The position numbers were made by a program, and so were the translations under genes. Positions 1 to 7,038 of a DNA stretch of 9,646 nucleotides are shown one piece after another. The notes under the pieces are model-generated. The model saw only the letters and a program-made list of their open reading frames with translations. It had not been told where the DNA came from and ran no database searches. The stretch's first letter is position 1. The number at the start of each line of letters is the position of its first letter. Origin of the DNA: Bacteroidia bacterium (GTDB taxonomy: Bacteria; Bacteroidota; Bacteroidia; UKL13-3); assembly GCA_019454865.1 (NCBI GenBank), contig JACFNJ010000042.1:1-9646 (forward strand), given 5' to 3'.

Positions 1-267
1 ATCGGTTTTAATTTTACCGTATGCATATGAGTTTGGTTCAGCATACTTGCCAAAACTATTGCCATCAAATGCCGGATATTTGCTTGATACTACTTCACAT
101 CCTTTAATGGTTAAGGGCAAGCTTACTTCTTCAAAATTTTTTGCATAGAATAAAAACTCTTCGTTTAAACTTTGAGGTGTAGAGGTGAATTTTTCTTTGT
201 TATTTGTACATGCAAATACAAAAATTATCCCGCAAAAAATAAAGATATTTAAAAATTTAAATCGCAT
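1..267 (-). CDS. Putative lipoprotein, N-terminal part only (gene runs off left edge)
   Basis: The ATG at 267 opens a frame that stays open for 89 codons to the window edge, so the C-terminus is missing. The N-terminus has a basic start (R2, K4), a hydrophobic stretch of about 15 residues and a lipobox ending V-F-A-C at C20, followed by a polar TNNKEK segment. This is a classical signal peptidase II lipoprotein leader, so the mature protein should be lipid-anchored in the cell envelope. The visible mature part contains LPLTIKGC and an aromatic/Gly-rich stretch. I recognise no family and assign no function. It lies 63 bp downstream of the MBL hydrolase on the same strand, but a TAnnTTTG element just before its start suggests it may have its own promoter. 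Confidence 0.75.
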   Translation of the reverse strand, partial: MRFKFLNIFIFCGIIFVFACTNNKEKFTSTPQSLNEEFLFYAKNFEEVSLPLTIKGCEVVSSKYPAFDGNSFGKYAEPNSYAYGKIKTD

Positions 268-277
268 TAAGAGTGCA

Positions 278-285
278 CAAATATA
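278..285 (-). promoter_or_regulatory. Candidate -7 promoter element (TATATTTG) of the partial lipoprotein gene
   Basis: Read on the minus strand the bases are TATATTTG, an exact match to the Bacteroidota -7 consensus TAnnTTTG. It ends 10 bases before the ATG at 267, so any transcript would have a very short leader. I see no convincing -33 TTG at the usual spacing, and in AT-rich DNA an 8-mer of this kind can occur by chance. Confidence 0.35.
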
Positions 286-330
286 GTTTATCTTTAATAA
301 TGATTTTTTTAATAATTACCTTTAATTGGT

Positions 331-1170
331 TTACAAATCCGATATTTTAACATCGTTTTGTTTACGCACTCCTTTTTCAGTATGTGTTACTGTGCATGCT
401 TCTAATGTAGGGTCGTGCTCAAAAAACAATACATAGCTATTTTCAGCAGCTTCATTTAAAACAAGTGTTTTTTCATTCATTGAGTTTATAGGTCGCATAT
501 CGTAGCCCATTACATACGGTATAGGTAAATGTGCTTGTGTAGGGACCAAATCAGCCATATAAATTATGCTATAGCCTTTGTATCGGATTATCGGATGTAC
601 CATACCATTGGTGTGTCCGTATGTGTATTTAAAAGTAATGTTTGGGTTAATTACGGTAGCTTCATTTATTAAATTCAATTGTCCGCTTTCATGTATTGGC
701 AAAATATTTTCTTTTAAAAATGAAGCTTTTTCACGTGCATTAGGATGATTGGCTTCATGCCATTGCTCATCACCAACCCAGTATTGTGCGTTTTTAAAAG
801 CCAGTTCAAAACCTGTACGTTCCGCATTCCAATTTACACTTCCTCCACAGTGGTCGAAATGAAGGTGTGTTAAAATCATGTCTGTAATATCTGAGCTTGT
901 AAATCCAAGTTTATTTAATGAGTTTTCTAAATTATCGTTTCCATGTAGGTAATAGTGCGAAAAAAATTTTTCATCTTGTTTGTTGCCCATTCCATTATCA
1001 ATTAGTATAAGCTGCTCACCGTCTTCTATTAGTAAACAACGCATTGCTAAACTTATCATGTTATTGGCATCAGCAGGGTTTAATTTATTCCAAATTGTTT
1101 TTGGAACAACTCCAAACATTGCTCCTCCATCCAACTTAAATAATCCGGTATCTATGGTATAAATTTTCAT
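331..1170 (-). CDS. Metallo-beta-lactamase-fold hydrolase
   Basis: This 279-residue protein belongs to the MBL-fold metallohydrolase superfamily (COG0491-like, broadly similar to the lactonase and glyoxalase II branches). The metal-binding motif HLHFDH is at residues 102-107 (H102, H104, D106, H107). The other expected ligands follow in order: H186 in YGHT, D207 in MADLVP and H252 in FEHDP. The metal site therefore looks complete and the length is normal for a single-domain enzyme. There is no signal peptide, so it should be cytoplasmic. The substrate cannot be read from the sequence. Its ATG lies one base after the stop of the RidA-family gene, so the two are almost certainly co-transcribed and translationally coupled. 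That points, by inference only, to a hydrolytic step or repair role linked to aminomuconate/kynurenine metabolism. A lactonase or other ester/amide hydrolase with an unrelated substrate is the alternative. Confidence 0.9.
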   Translation of the reverse strand: MKIYTIDTGLFKLDGGAMFGVVPKTIWNKLNPADANNMISLAMRCLLIEDGEQLILIDNGMGNKQDEKFFSHYYLHGNDNLENSLNKLGFTSSDITDMILTHLHFDHCGGSVNWNAERTGFELAFKNAQYWVGDEQWHEANHPNAREKASFLKENILPIHESGQLNLINEATVINPNITFKYTYGHTNGMVHPIIRYKGYSIIYMADLVPTQAHLPIPYVMGYDMRPINSMNEKTLVLNEAAENSYVLFFEHDPTLEACTVTHTEKGVRKQNDVKISDL

Positions 1171-1171
1171 T

Positions 1172-1600
1172 TTATTTGTCGTTTATTGTTGCAATTACTT
1201 TCAGTTCAATAGCAATAGGAGTGGGGAGGCTATTTATTTCCAATGTTGTTCTGCAGGGTGGATTTTCTTTAAAATATTCTGCCCAAAGTTTATTATAAAT
1301 TGGAAAATCTGCTTTCATGTTTGTCAAAAAAACGGTTACATCTATAATGTTTTCCCAGTTGCTTCCACTTGCTTCCAATATAAGTTTTATATTATTAAAT
1401 ACGCTACGGCATTGTGTTGCTATATCATACGATACTATTTCGCCTTTATCATTCAGTTCTACACCTGGTATTTTGGTGTTTCCGCGCTCTCTTGGACCAA
1501 CACCGGATAAAAAAAGTAAATTTCCTACTCGCTTTGCATGTGGGTATAGCCCTACGGGCTCAGGTGCTTTATCTGCATTTATTGATTTATTTTCAACCAT
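1172..1600 (-). CDS. RidA/YjgF-family protein, probable 2-aminomuconate deaminase
   Basis: I start this gene at the ATG at 1600 (142 residues, normal for the family). An in-frame upstream ATG at 1642 would add a 14-residue hydrophobic tail atypical of RidA proteins. Family landmarks are LLFLSGVGP near the N-terminus, the DVTVFLTNM strand, R117 in CRTT and E132 in IAIELK. R117 and E132 are 15 residues apart, like R105/E120 of classical RidA enzymes. The C-terminal pattern RTTxxxxxLPxPxxxIExKxxA is what I know from 2-aminomuconate deaminases rather than generic imine deaminases. That enzyme converts 2-aminomuconate to 4-oxalocrotonate with release of ammonia, downstream of 3-hydroxyanthranilate cleavage. 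A 3-hydroxyanthranilate dioxygenase gene about 6 kb away supports this reading. It is the first visible gene of an operon with the MBL hydrolase (one-base gap). A general RidA enamine/imine deaminase is the fallback identity. Confidence 0.85.
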   Translation of the reverse strand: MVENKSINADKAPEPVGLYPHAKRVGNLLFLSGVGPRERGNTKIPGVELNDKGEIVSYDIATQCRSVFNNIKLILEASGSNWENIIDVTVFLTNMKADFPIYNKLWAEYFKENPPCRTTLEINSLPTPIAIELKVIATINDK

Positions 1601-1694
1601 TGTACTAATGTATATAAAAGTGCAAAATAAATGAAAACACATAGAGAGAAAATACTTTCGCTGAAATTATTATTCACTGCACCAAGTTTTTTAA

Positions 1695-1702
1695 TAAGTT
1701 TG
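1695..1702 (+). promoter_or_regulatory. Candidate -7 promoter element (TAAGTTTG) of the TPR-CHAT gene
   Basis: TAAGTTTG matches the Bacteroidota -7 consensus TAnnTTTG exactly and ends 9 bases before the ATG at 1712. It supports starting the CHAT gene at 1712 rather than 1631, since with the longer start it would lie inside the coding region. No clear -33 TTG is visible. The rest of the divergent gap from 1601 to 1711 contains a 7/8 match on the minus strand (TTATTTTG, 1623-1630) that could serve the RidA gene. Confidence 0.35.
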
Positions 1703-1711
1703 TGCAACATA

Positions 1712-4057
1712 ATGAGCCGTAATCTGTGTTTAGTTATTTTACTTTTTAATGCTTGGATAGTAAAAGCCAATGCATTTGAAGAGTATATAAACTCCGGTAA
1801 ATGGGCACATGCCAAACATTGGTTAATTACACAAAAACAAAACCTACCCGAAACAGAATATTTTATTAAACACATCAGGTTAAGTACTTTTTTAAACGAG
1901 TTAGAGATTGGAAAAGCCTATGCCGACTCGTTAAAACAGTGTAAACTATACAATCAAGATGACCTTGCAAAAGCGCATTACAATTGGTTTTATGCAAGAT
2001 ATTATCAGTACAAACAACTTTTTCCTTTATCTTTTTCTTATGCAACTCAATCAATAGAATATGCTGAAAAAGCAAATGATAAAATAACATTAGCATTTGC
2101 AAATGCACAGATGGCAAATACGTTGCGAGGCTATGAACTGATTGATAAAAAGCTTTATACACAACGATTAGATTTTGCAAAAAAGTCTATTGATGTTGCA
2201 TCGCAATTTGGGGATGAATATTTGTTTTATCATGCAAAGATTATTCAGCTATCCGGTTTAATATGGTTTGAGAAATCGGGCAAAAAAATACTTTCGCCAC
2301 ACGAAACTGTAAAACAAATTCGTAAATCAACTGAATTAATTTCTTCACGATTTCCGTATCATCCGCAAGTAGTGCATAATCTTTCAATATGTGCAATGGC
2401 GTGGTTAGAAGCTAATCCGGATTCGGCACTTAGTTATTGTGAAAAAGCAGAAACAATTCTTATGCAGATAAATGATTTCTCGCATGGTATATTAATGAAC
2501 TTGGCTTCAGGTGTTTTTTACCAAATGGAAGCAGCATATGAAGCTAAATATGAGAAAACACAAAACATTGATTACTTAAATCGCTCAATAGTTTGGGCAA
2601 AACACAATTTGGGTTTGCTTAAAAATCGTTTGCATTATTTGGGTTTTTATTTTTATCGAAGATACGATGATCGGTCGAAAGCACCGATAGAACAACGCAT
2701 AAGCAATTTGTATTACAAGTTATATCTTAAAACCAAAAATACCAATTACCTGAATTTTACTTTTAAGTATGCTGAATACATGCACCATCACCCAATACAG
2801 CAAGTAGGGTTAACAATACCAATATATGAAACATTGCCACAAATGGTGCAAATAGAGAAAGGTGAGTTTCATGCTGAAAAAAATGATATTTTTAAAACGT
2901 CAAATTTAATTACGCATCCAAAGTACATAGCGCAAATTCTTTCACCTAATCAGGCTTTTATATCATACTTCGCATACCAAAATAATTCAACTGATTCAGT
3001 TGATTTGTTGGTACAGTACATTACTAAACAGTCCTATGATTTTATTACACTAACTTACCACAAAGATTTTTTGCAAGATTTACCGGAAACCATGTTGCAG
3101 TCGGTAATGGATAATGATGAAGATACTTATTTTACCTCAGCCAGGAAAGGATTTAAGGCTTTAATACAACCAATACTGGTAAGGCTTCCTGCTTCCATTA
3201 ATAAGTTAATTATTATTCCTCCTTCTATTTTTAAATCAGCAGTTTTGTTTGATGGAATGATAGTAGATGATAATGGTAAAGATTTCTCATCGTTTAATTA
3301 TTTGATTAATCATTATAACATAAGCTACGAACAATCATTTACGCATTTTGTAGCCAATTATAACGGGAAGATTAATGTAGAAAAAATAAATGTTTGGAAT
3401 CCGGATTATGAAAAAACTAATTTAGCTGAATTGAGCGAAGCAAATCAAATAGCTGCTAACATTAAAAGTTTTTTTTCAGTAGAAGAGTTGAAGTTTGATA
3501 ATAAAAAACAATTTACTCATGCAATATTAACTTATCCTATTTTACAAATCACTGCACATGCAAATGGTACATTTAAAAGTGTAGAGCGAGCAAGAATTTA
3601 TACAGGGCTTACTAATAAAGACAGTGTGTTTTACGATATTGATTTAGAAAAGTTATCAGGTAATACCAAGTTGGCTGTTTTGGCTGCATGCAAAAGCAGT
3701 ACTGGATTTGTGTTAAATAATGGTGTAGTTGATGGCTTTACTCGTGCAATTTTTTCTACCAATGGTGGCGGTACAGTTACCACATTAATTTCAGTAGAAG
3801 AAAGTATAACCACTGAGTTACTCAATAATTTTTATAAATATTTGGCTGATGGAAATAATTCAGCAGAAGCATTGTATTTAGCAAAATTGAAAATAAAAGA
3901 AAAACATCCTAACCCCAAATATTGGATACCGTACATTTATACAGGTTCCAACCAAGCGTTTATTTCAAATAAATTTTCATACAGCAATGTGCTTTATGGT
4001 GTAGGAATAGCACTATTTTTAGGAGTATTGTTTGTATTATTTAAGATTAATTTTTAG
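1712..4057 (+). CDS. Exported TPR-CHAT domain protein with C-terminal membrane anchor
   Basis: From the ATG at 1712 the product is 781 residues. It opens with a signal peptide (MSRNLCLVILLFNAWIVKANA, cut likely after ANA). About 400 residues of helical, TPR-like repeats follow, with A/Y/L-rich paired helices such as the one around SYATQSIEYAEKA. The C-terminal third is a CHAT domain, a caspase/separase-like peptidase fold. The catalytic dyad appears present: H616 in ITAHANG and C660 in LAVLAACKSS, 44 residues apart. It ends with the usual helix, FYKYLADGNNSAEAL, and the PKYWIPYIYTGSNQAF strand. A hydrophobic segment (LYGVGIALFLGVLFVLF) sits at the extreme C-terminus with only a few residues after it. 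The body should therefore face the periplasm, held by a tail anchor. The upstream in-frame ATG at 1631 adds a second hydrophobic stretch and is less likely. TPR-CHAT proteins often pair substrate recognition with regulated proteolysis; the target here is unknown. The 3' end overlaps the convergent TPR gene by 21 bp. Confidence 0.88.
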   Translation: MSRNLCLVILLFNAWIVKANAFEEYINSGKWAHAKHWLITQKQNLPETEYFIKHIRLSTFLNELEIGKAYADSLKQCKLYNQDDLAKAHYNWFYARYYQYKQLFPLSFSYATQSIEYAEKANDKITLAFANAQMANTLRGYELIDKKLYTQRLDFAKKSIDVASQFGDEYLFYHAKIIQLSGLIWFEKSGKKILSPHETVKQIRKSTELISSRFPYHPQVVHNLSICAMAWLEANPDSALSYCEKAETILMQINDFSHGILMNLASGVFYQMEAAYEAKYEKTQNIDYLNRSIVWAKHNLGLLKNRLHYLGFYFYRRYDDRSKAPIEQRISNLYYKLYLKTKNTNYLNFTFKYAEYMHHHPIQQVGLTIPIYETLPQMVQIEKGEFHAEKNDIFKTSNLITHPKYIAQILSPNQAFISYFAYQNNSTDSVDLLVQYITKQSYDFITLTYHKDFLQDLPETMLQSVMDNDEDTYFTSARKGFKALIQPILVRLPASINKLIIIPPSIFKSAVLFDGMIVDDNGKDFSSFNYLINHYNISYEQSFTHFVANYNGKINVEKINVWNPDYEKTNLAELSEANQIAANIKSFFSVEELKFDNKKQFTHAILTYPILQITAHANGTFKSVERARIYTGLTNKDSVFYDIDLEKLSGNTKLAVLAACKSSTGFVLNNGVVDGFTRAIFSTNGGGTVTTLISVEESITTELLNNFYKYLADGNNSAEALYLAKLKIKEKHPNPKYWIPYIYTGSNQAFISNKFSYSNVLYGVGIALFLGVLFVLFKINF

Positions 4058-4726
4058 CTGATTTAGCAAATCGGATTCGTAATTATCTGTTGCCTTATAA
4101 TCATTTAAAAGAATTTGTGCTTGGTTGTATTTTTCTAATTCAATAAGGCATGCCGCTTGGTGCAATAATGCTTTGTTTTTAAAAATAGAGCTTGCTTCAA
4201 TCTTGGCAAAATAATCAAAAGCCTGTTCAAAGTCTAACATTTGTTCTAAGCACAAACCTGCATAATAAAGCGAAGTATCGCTATTTAATTGGTTAAATCC
4301 GGTAAATGCTGCATCATACTTTGCCATTTTGTAGGATGCCATTGCTTTATTAAAAATAAGATTTTCCGTAGCATCCATATATACCGGCAATGATTTATCT
4401 GCAATATGAATTTTATTTTTTTCGCTATTGTAATTCAAATAAATTGCAGATACTAATACTAAAGATGCTGCAGCTAATGGGATATAATTGAAATATCTTT
4501 TGAAATGGCGTTTTTGCTTTCTCGGCACTTCGTTTGATTCAATGCTTGAAATAAATCCTATAAAGGCTTCACGATTGAAATTGTTGCTACTTAAAAACTC
4601 ATACACTCCTTCCAAATCATCAGCTTGATAATTCCTTTCTTTAATAAAGGACAAACAAGCGTCCCACTCTTCTTGAGTTCCTGTTTTAGCTACTGTTAAA
4701 ATTTCGTCAAAAGTAAACTTAGGCAT
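4037..4726 (-). CDS. Single-pass membrane protein with periplasmic TPR-like repeats
   Basis: This 229-residue protein has three parts. Residues 1-68 form an acidic helical cytoplasmic region. A basic cluster (RKQKRHFKR, 69-77) precedes one membrane helix at about 79-98, which by the positive-inside rule puts the N-terminus in the cytoplasm. Residues 120-215 hold about three TPR-like helix pairs (FNKAMASYKMAKYDAAF, YYAGLCLEQMLDFEQAF, HQAACLIELEKYNQAQ). A cytoplasmic helical domain plus membrane helix plus periplasmic repeats resembles the layout of anti-sigma or membrane adaptor proteins, but I see no zinc-finger anti-sigma motif and no sigma factor gene in the window. It converges with the TPR-CHAT gene and shares its last 21 bases with it. 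A partnership across the periplasm is possible but is inference from position and topology. Confidence 0.85.
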   Translation of the reverse strand: MPKFTFDEILTVAKTGTQEEWDACLSFIKERNYQADDLEGVYEFLSSNNFNREAFIGFISSIESNEVPRKQKRHFKRYFNYIPLAAASLVLVSAIYLNYNSEKNKIHIADKSLPVYMDATENLIFNKAMASYKMAKYDAAFTGFNQLNSDTSLYYAGLCLEQMLDFEQAFDYFAKIEASSIFKNKALLHQAACLIELEKYNQAQILLNDYKATDNYESDLLNQLKINLK

Positions 4727-4760
4727 AGTTAAATTTCTTTTTTCAATGAATAATCTGTTT

Positions 4761-4768
4761 CAAATATA
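4761..4768 (-). promoter_or_regulatory. Candidate -7 promoter element (TATATTTG) of the membrane TPR gene
   Basis: On the minus strand the bases read TATATTTG, an exact TAnnTTTG match 34 bases before the ATG at 4726. That leaves a leader of roughly 25-30 bases, a comfortable length. No -33 TTG at normal spacing is seen. With the 114-bp gap to gldC, it suggests this gene is transcribed separately from gldC. Confidence 0.4.
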
Positions 4769-4840
4769 CAATTAATAGTAAGGTTTAAAATAACTTAAAT
4801 TAACAATTTATAACCTAAAAGTATATTACACAATACAGGT

Positions 4841-5200
4841 TTATTTTTGGGTATTGTCAAATACATTGGTTTTTTTTCCGAAGAAATTTGCAAAATCTCT
4901 TATTTCATTAGCCATTTCGCTATTGTTGGTAGCACGCTCATACGTGTCGCCAAGTGTGGCTATAGTTTGAAATAAAAATAAATTCATTTCTTCTACATTC
5001 ATTTCTTTTGCCCATAAGTCAATGCGCAATGCATTTTGTTGAAGTCCATCCCAAAAACTTAAAATCATGGCTTTTGCTTCTTGCTCATCTTCAAGCCCAG
5101 AGTCTTCAGCTTTCCACTGTATGCGTGTAGGCAGGTTTTCTTTATCTAAACTTACATTAATATGAATTCCTGACTTCTTTATTATTTCTGTGTTTTCCAT
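4841..5200 (-). CDS. gldC: Gliding motility protein GldC
   Basis: This 119-residue soluble protein matches the GldC family known from gliding Bacteroidota such as Flavobacterium johnsoniae. The diagnostic stretch is LRIDLWAKEMNVEEMN at residues 58-73, followed by FQTI and a D-T-x-x-R-A-T segment at 85-91. It is preceded by the typical IQWKAEDSGLE region and an AMILSFWD helix. Length is normal for the family and there is no signal peptide or membrane helix, so it is cytoplasmic or peripheral. GldC is an accessory, not strictly essential, gliding component with unknown biochemistry. In Flavobacterium it neighbours gldB, but here no gldB is in the window. The gene lies 60 bp downstream of the MerR-type regulator gene on the same strand. 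A near-consensus element (TATATTCG, minus strand 5216-5223) could give it its own promoter. Confidence 0.9.
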   Translation of the reverse strand: MENTEIIKKSGIHINVSLDKENLPTRIQWKAEDSGLEDEQEAKAMILSFWDGLQQNALRIDLWAKEMNVEEMNLFLFQTIATLGDTYERATNNSEMANEIRDFANFFGKKTNVFDNTQK

Positions 5201-5260
5201 AATTTAATTTTGTTGCGAATATATACGCATCGCTAATTATCTGTTTGTGATTTATCTTAG

Positions 5261-5587
5261 TTATTGAATATTGTTTTGTAGTTGCAGTAAGAAATTACGA
5301 ATAGCGGTTAATTGTGCAATTATTTCGGCTTTTTTTTCTTTTTTGTTGATGTTTTTTAAAGCTTCTTTTGCTCCATCCAGCGTGTAGCCTTTTGTTTTTA
5401 CTAAATAGTGTATTTGTTGTATAAGTTCAATGTCTTTTTCGTTGTATTTCCTTGTTCCTTTTGGTGTTTTAGCTGGTTTTAACTGAGTGAATTCTTTTTC
5501 CCAAAATCGGATAAGTGAAGGTGCTTCATTTATTAATGCCGATACTTCACCAATTGTAAAATATTGTTTTTTGATTTCGTCAGTCAT
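5261..5587 (-). CDS. Small MerR-family transcriptional regulator
   Basis: This 108-residue protein carries an N-terminal MerR winged helix-turn-helix: YFTIGEVSALINEAPSLIRF at residues 9-28, the W-E-K-E-F turn, the wing PAKTPKGTRKYNEKDIELI (38-56), then IHYLVKTKGYTLDGAKEAL. A short basic coiled-coil tail (about 80-105) should mediate dimerisation. There is no C-terminal sensor domain and no cysteines, so it is unlikely to be a metal or redox sensor like classical MerR or SoxR. Short MerR proteins of this form are widespread in Bacteroidota with no settled regulon. It is divergent from lysA across 109 bp and sits 60 bp upstream of gldC on its own strand. Either could be a target, and a dyad in the lysA-side gap is a candidate operator. 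Confidence 0.88.
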   Translation of the reverse strand: MTDEIKKQYFTIGEVSALINEAPSLIRFWEKEFTQLKPAKTPKGTRKYNEKDIELIQQIHYLVKTKGYTLDGAKEALKNINKKEKKAEIIAQLTAIRNFLLQLQNNIQ

Positions 5588-5618
5588 TATTTAATTGATT
5601 CTTGAAAACAAAGTACAG

Positions 5619-5633
5619 GTTTTTATCAAAAAC
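5619..5633. promoter_or_regulatory. Inverted repeat, candidate MerR operator between merR-type gene and lysA
   Basis: GTTTTT-ATC-AAAAAC is a perfect 6-bp dyad with a 3-bp centre. On the minus strand it lies immediately upstream of a weak -7-like element (GTACTTTG, 5609-5616). A TTG lies 22 bases upstream of that element at 5639-5641. MerR-family regulators characteristically bind a dyad within the promoter spacer, so the placement suits autoregulation. The arms are nearly all A/T runs, so chance is a real alternative. Confidence 0.25.
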
Positions 5634-5696
5634 TTATGCAACAAATTTATCCTTTATTATATCTTGCCAAACTTTTTATTTTAACCAAATATTTCA

Positions 5697-6929
5697 ATGG
5701 ATTTAATTAACAACAATTATTTTGTAGGGGATGTGCAATTAACCGATGTGGCTAATGAATTTGATACACCCGTTTATGTTTATGATGCGAATAAAATTGT
5801 AAGTCAATACAAACGCTTAAAAAATGCGTTTAAACCATTAGATATTAAAATAAAGTATGCTTGTAAAGCATTAAACAATACAGCAATTTTAAAATTATTG
5901 CTTAACGAAGGCAGTGGTTTGGATACAGTTTCAATAAATGAAGTAAAGCTTGGTTTACGCGCTGGATTTAAACCGGATGAAATTATTTTTACACCAAATT
6001 GTGTAAGTATAAATGAAATTAAAGAAGCAGTAGAACTTGGGGTTCATATTAATATTGATAATATAAGTATATTGGAGCAATTCGGTGCATTATACGGTAA
6101 TACCGTACCATGTTGTATTCGTATTAATCCGCATATTATGGCTGGTGGTAACAGTAAAATTAGTACCGGACACATTGATAGTAAATTCGGAATTAGTATC
6201 TATCAATTAAGACATGTAAGCCGTATTAATCAAACCTATAACATGTTGATTAATGGATTGCACATGCACACCGGAAGTGACATTTTAGATACCAATGTTT
6301 TTTTACAAGGCGCTGAGATTTTGTTTGACGCTGCAAAAGATTTTAAAGACTTGCAGTTTATTGATTTTGGTAGCGGATTTAAGGTTGCATACAAAGAAAA
6401 CGATGTAACAACCGATATTGAAGAATTGGGGAAACTTTTGGGCGATAGATTTATTAATTTTTGTAACGACTATGGTCGTAAATTAGAATTGTGGTTTGAG
6501 CCCGGTAAGTTTTTAGTTAGCGAGTCGGGTTATTTTTTGGTTAAAGCTAATGTAATAAAACAAACTACTGCAACTGTTTTTGTAGGTGTAGATAGCGGTT
6601 TGAACCACTTAATTCGTCCGATGTTATACGACTCGTATCATGAAATTATTAATATAAGTAATCCATCCGGAAAACAACGAATTTATACCGTTGTGGGCAA
6701 TATATGCGAAACCGATACATTTGGCTGGGACAGAAAGTTGAATGAAGTACACGAAGGCGATGTGTTATGTTTTAAAAATGCAGGTGCTTATGGAATAACA
6801 ATGGCAAGTAATTATAATGCCAGGCAAAAACCTGCTGAGGTATTAATTTATAACAAAAAAGCGCACTTAATACGTAAGCGTGAAAAATTAGAAGACTTAT
6901 ATGCAAATGAGGTTGAAGTTGAATTATAA
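5697..6929 (+). CDS. lysA: Diaminopimelate decarboxylase (PLP-dependent)
   Basis: LysA removes CO2 from meso-2,6-diaminopimelate to give L-lysine, the last step of the DAP pathway. The 410-residue length is typical of this fold-type III enzyme. Visible landmarks are the PLP lysine K57 in KYACKALNN, GLHMHTGS (187-194), the phosphate-binding DFGSGF (223-228), EPGKF (268-272), the active-site C337 in GNICETDTF and AGAY at 362-365. The last motif reads YNARQKPAEV, with K where many relatives have R. The start ATG at 5697 gives a natural N-terminus, with the barrel beginning at DTPVYVYD (23-30). It is divergent from the MerR-type gene and followed after 109 bp by an unrelated exported protein. Its role here is cytosolic lysine supply. 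Other alanine-racemase-like decarboxylases (carboxynorspermidine, arginine) are less likely given GLHMHTGS and CETD. Confidence 0.95.
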   Translation: MDLINNNYFVGDVQLTDVANEFDTPVYVYDANKIVSQYKRLKNAFKPLDIKIKYACKALNNTAILKLLLNEGSGLDTVSINEVKLGLRAGFKPDEIIFTPNCVSINEIKEAVELGVHINIDNISILEQFGALYGNTVPCCIRINPHIMAGGNSKISTGHIDSKFGISIYQLRHVSRINQTYNMLINGLHMHTGSDILDTNVFLQGAEILFDAAKDFKDLQFIDFGSGFKVAYKENDVTTDIEELGKLLGDRFINFCNDYGRKLELWFEPGKFLVSESGYFLVKANVIKQTTATVFVGVDSGLNHLIRPMLYDSYHEIINISNPSGKQRIYTVVGNICETDTFGWDRKLNEVHEGDVLCFKNAGAYGITMASNYNARQKPAEVLIYNKKAHLIRKREKLEDLYANEVEVEL

Positions 6930-7038
6930 TTATTCAAATTCGTATTGTTAATTAAAGTTAGGTTATAAATAATACTAACATTCTGTTGCAATTGATTTAA
7001 ACATTTAATTCAAGAAATTTTATTTTAACTTGCTTACC

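Noticed and set aside
1601..1642. Longer start for the RidA gene (ATG at 1642)
   Set aside because: The extra 14 residues are hydrophobic and Cys/Phe-rich, unlike any RidA N-terminus. Starting at 1600 gives the usual length.
1631..1711. Longer start for the CHAT gene (ATG at 1631, 808 residues)
   Set aside because: It adds a second hydrophobic stretch ahead of a good signal peptide and would put an exact TAnnTTTG element inside the coding region. The ATG at 1712 gives a normal signal peptide.
1579..1875. Open frame of 98 codons on the minus strand
   Set aside because: It overlaps the CHAT and RidA genes, has no recognisable motif and reads as a shadow of the coding frames there. The same applies to the minus-strand frames at 1875-2180 and 3631-3825.
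1712..4057. TPR-CHAT protein as part of a CRISPR-linked protease (craspase-type) system
   Set aside because: There is no repeat array, no Cas7-11-type effector and no other cas gene. A signal peptide and membrane anchor also argue against a cytoplasmic CRISPR partner.
7030..7038. TTG start three codons upstream of the DUF1223 gene
   Set aside because: The ATG at 7039 starts a clean signal peptide with K2 and K4 directly before the hydrophobic core, and the TTG adds nothing typical.
6930..7038. Search for a terminator, small RNA or riboswitch (for example a lysine riboswitch) around lysA
   Set aside because: The gaps on both sides of lysA are short and very AT-rich, with no conserved stem structure or GC-rich hairpin that I can see.
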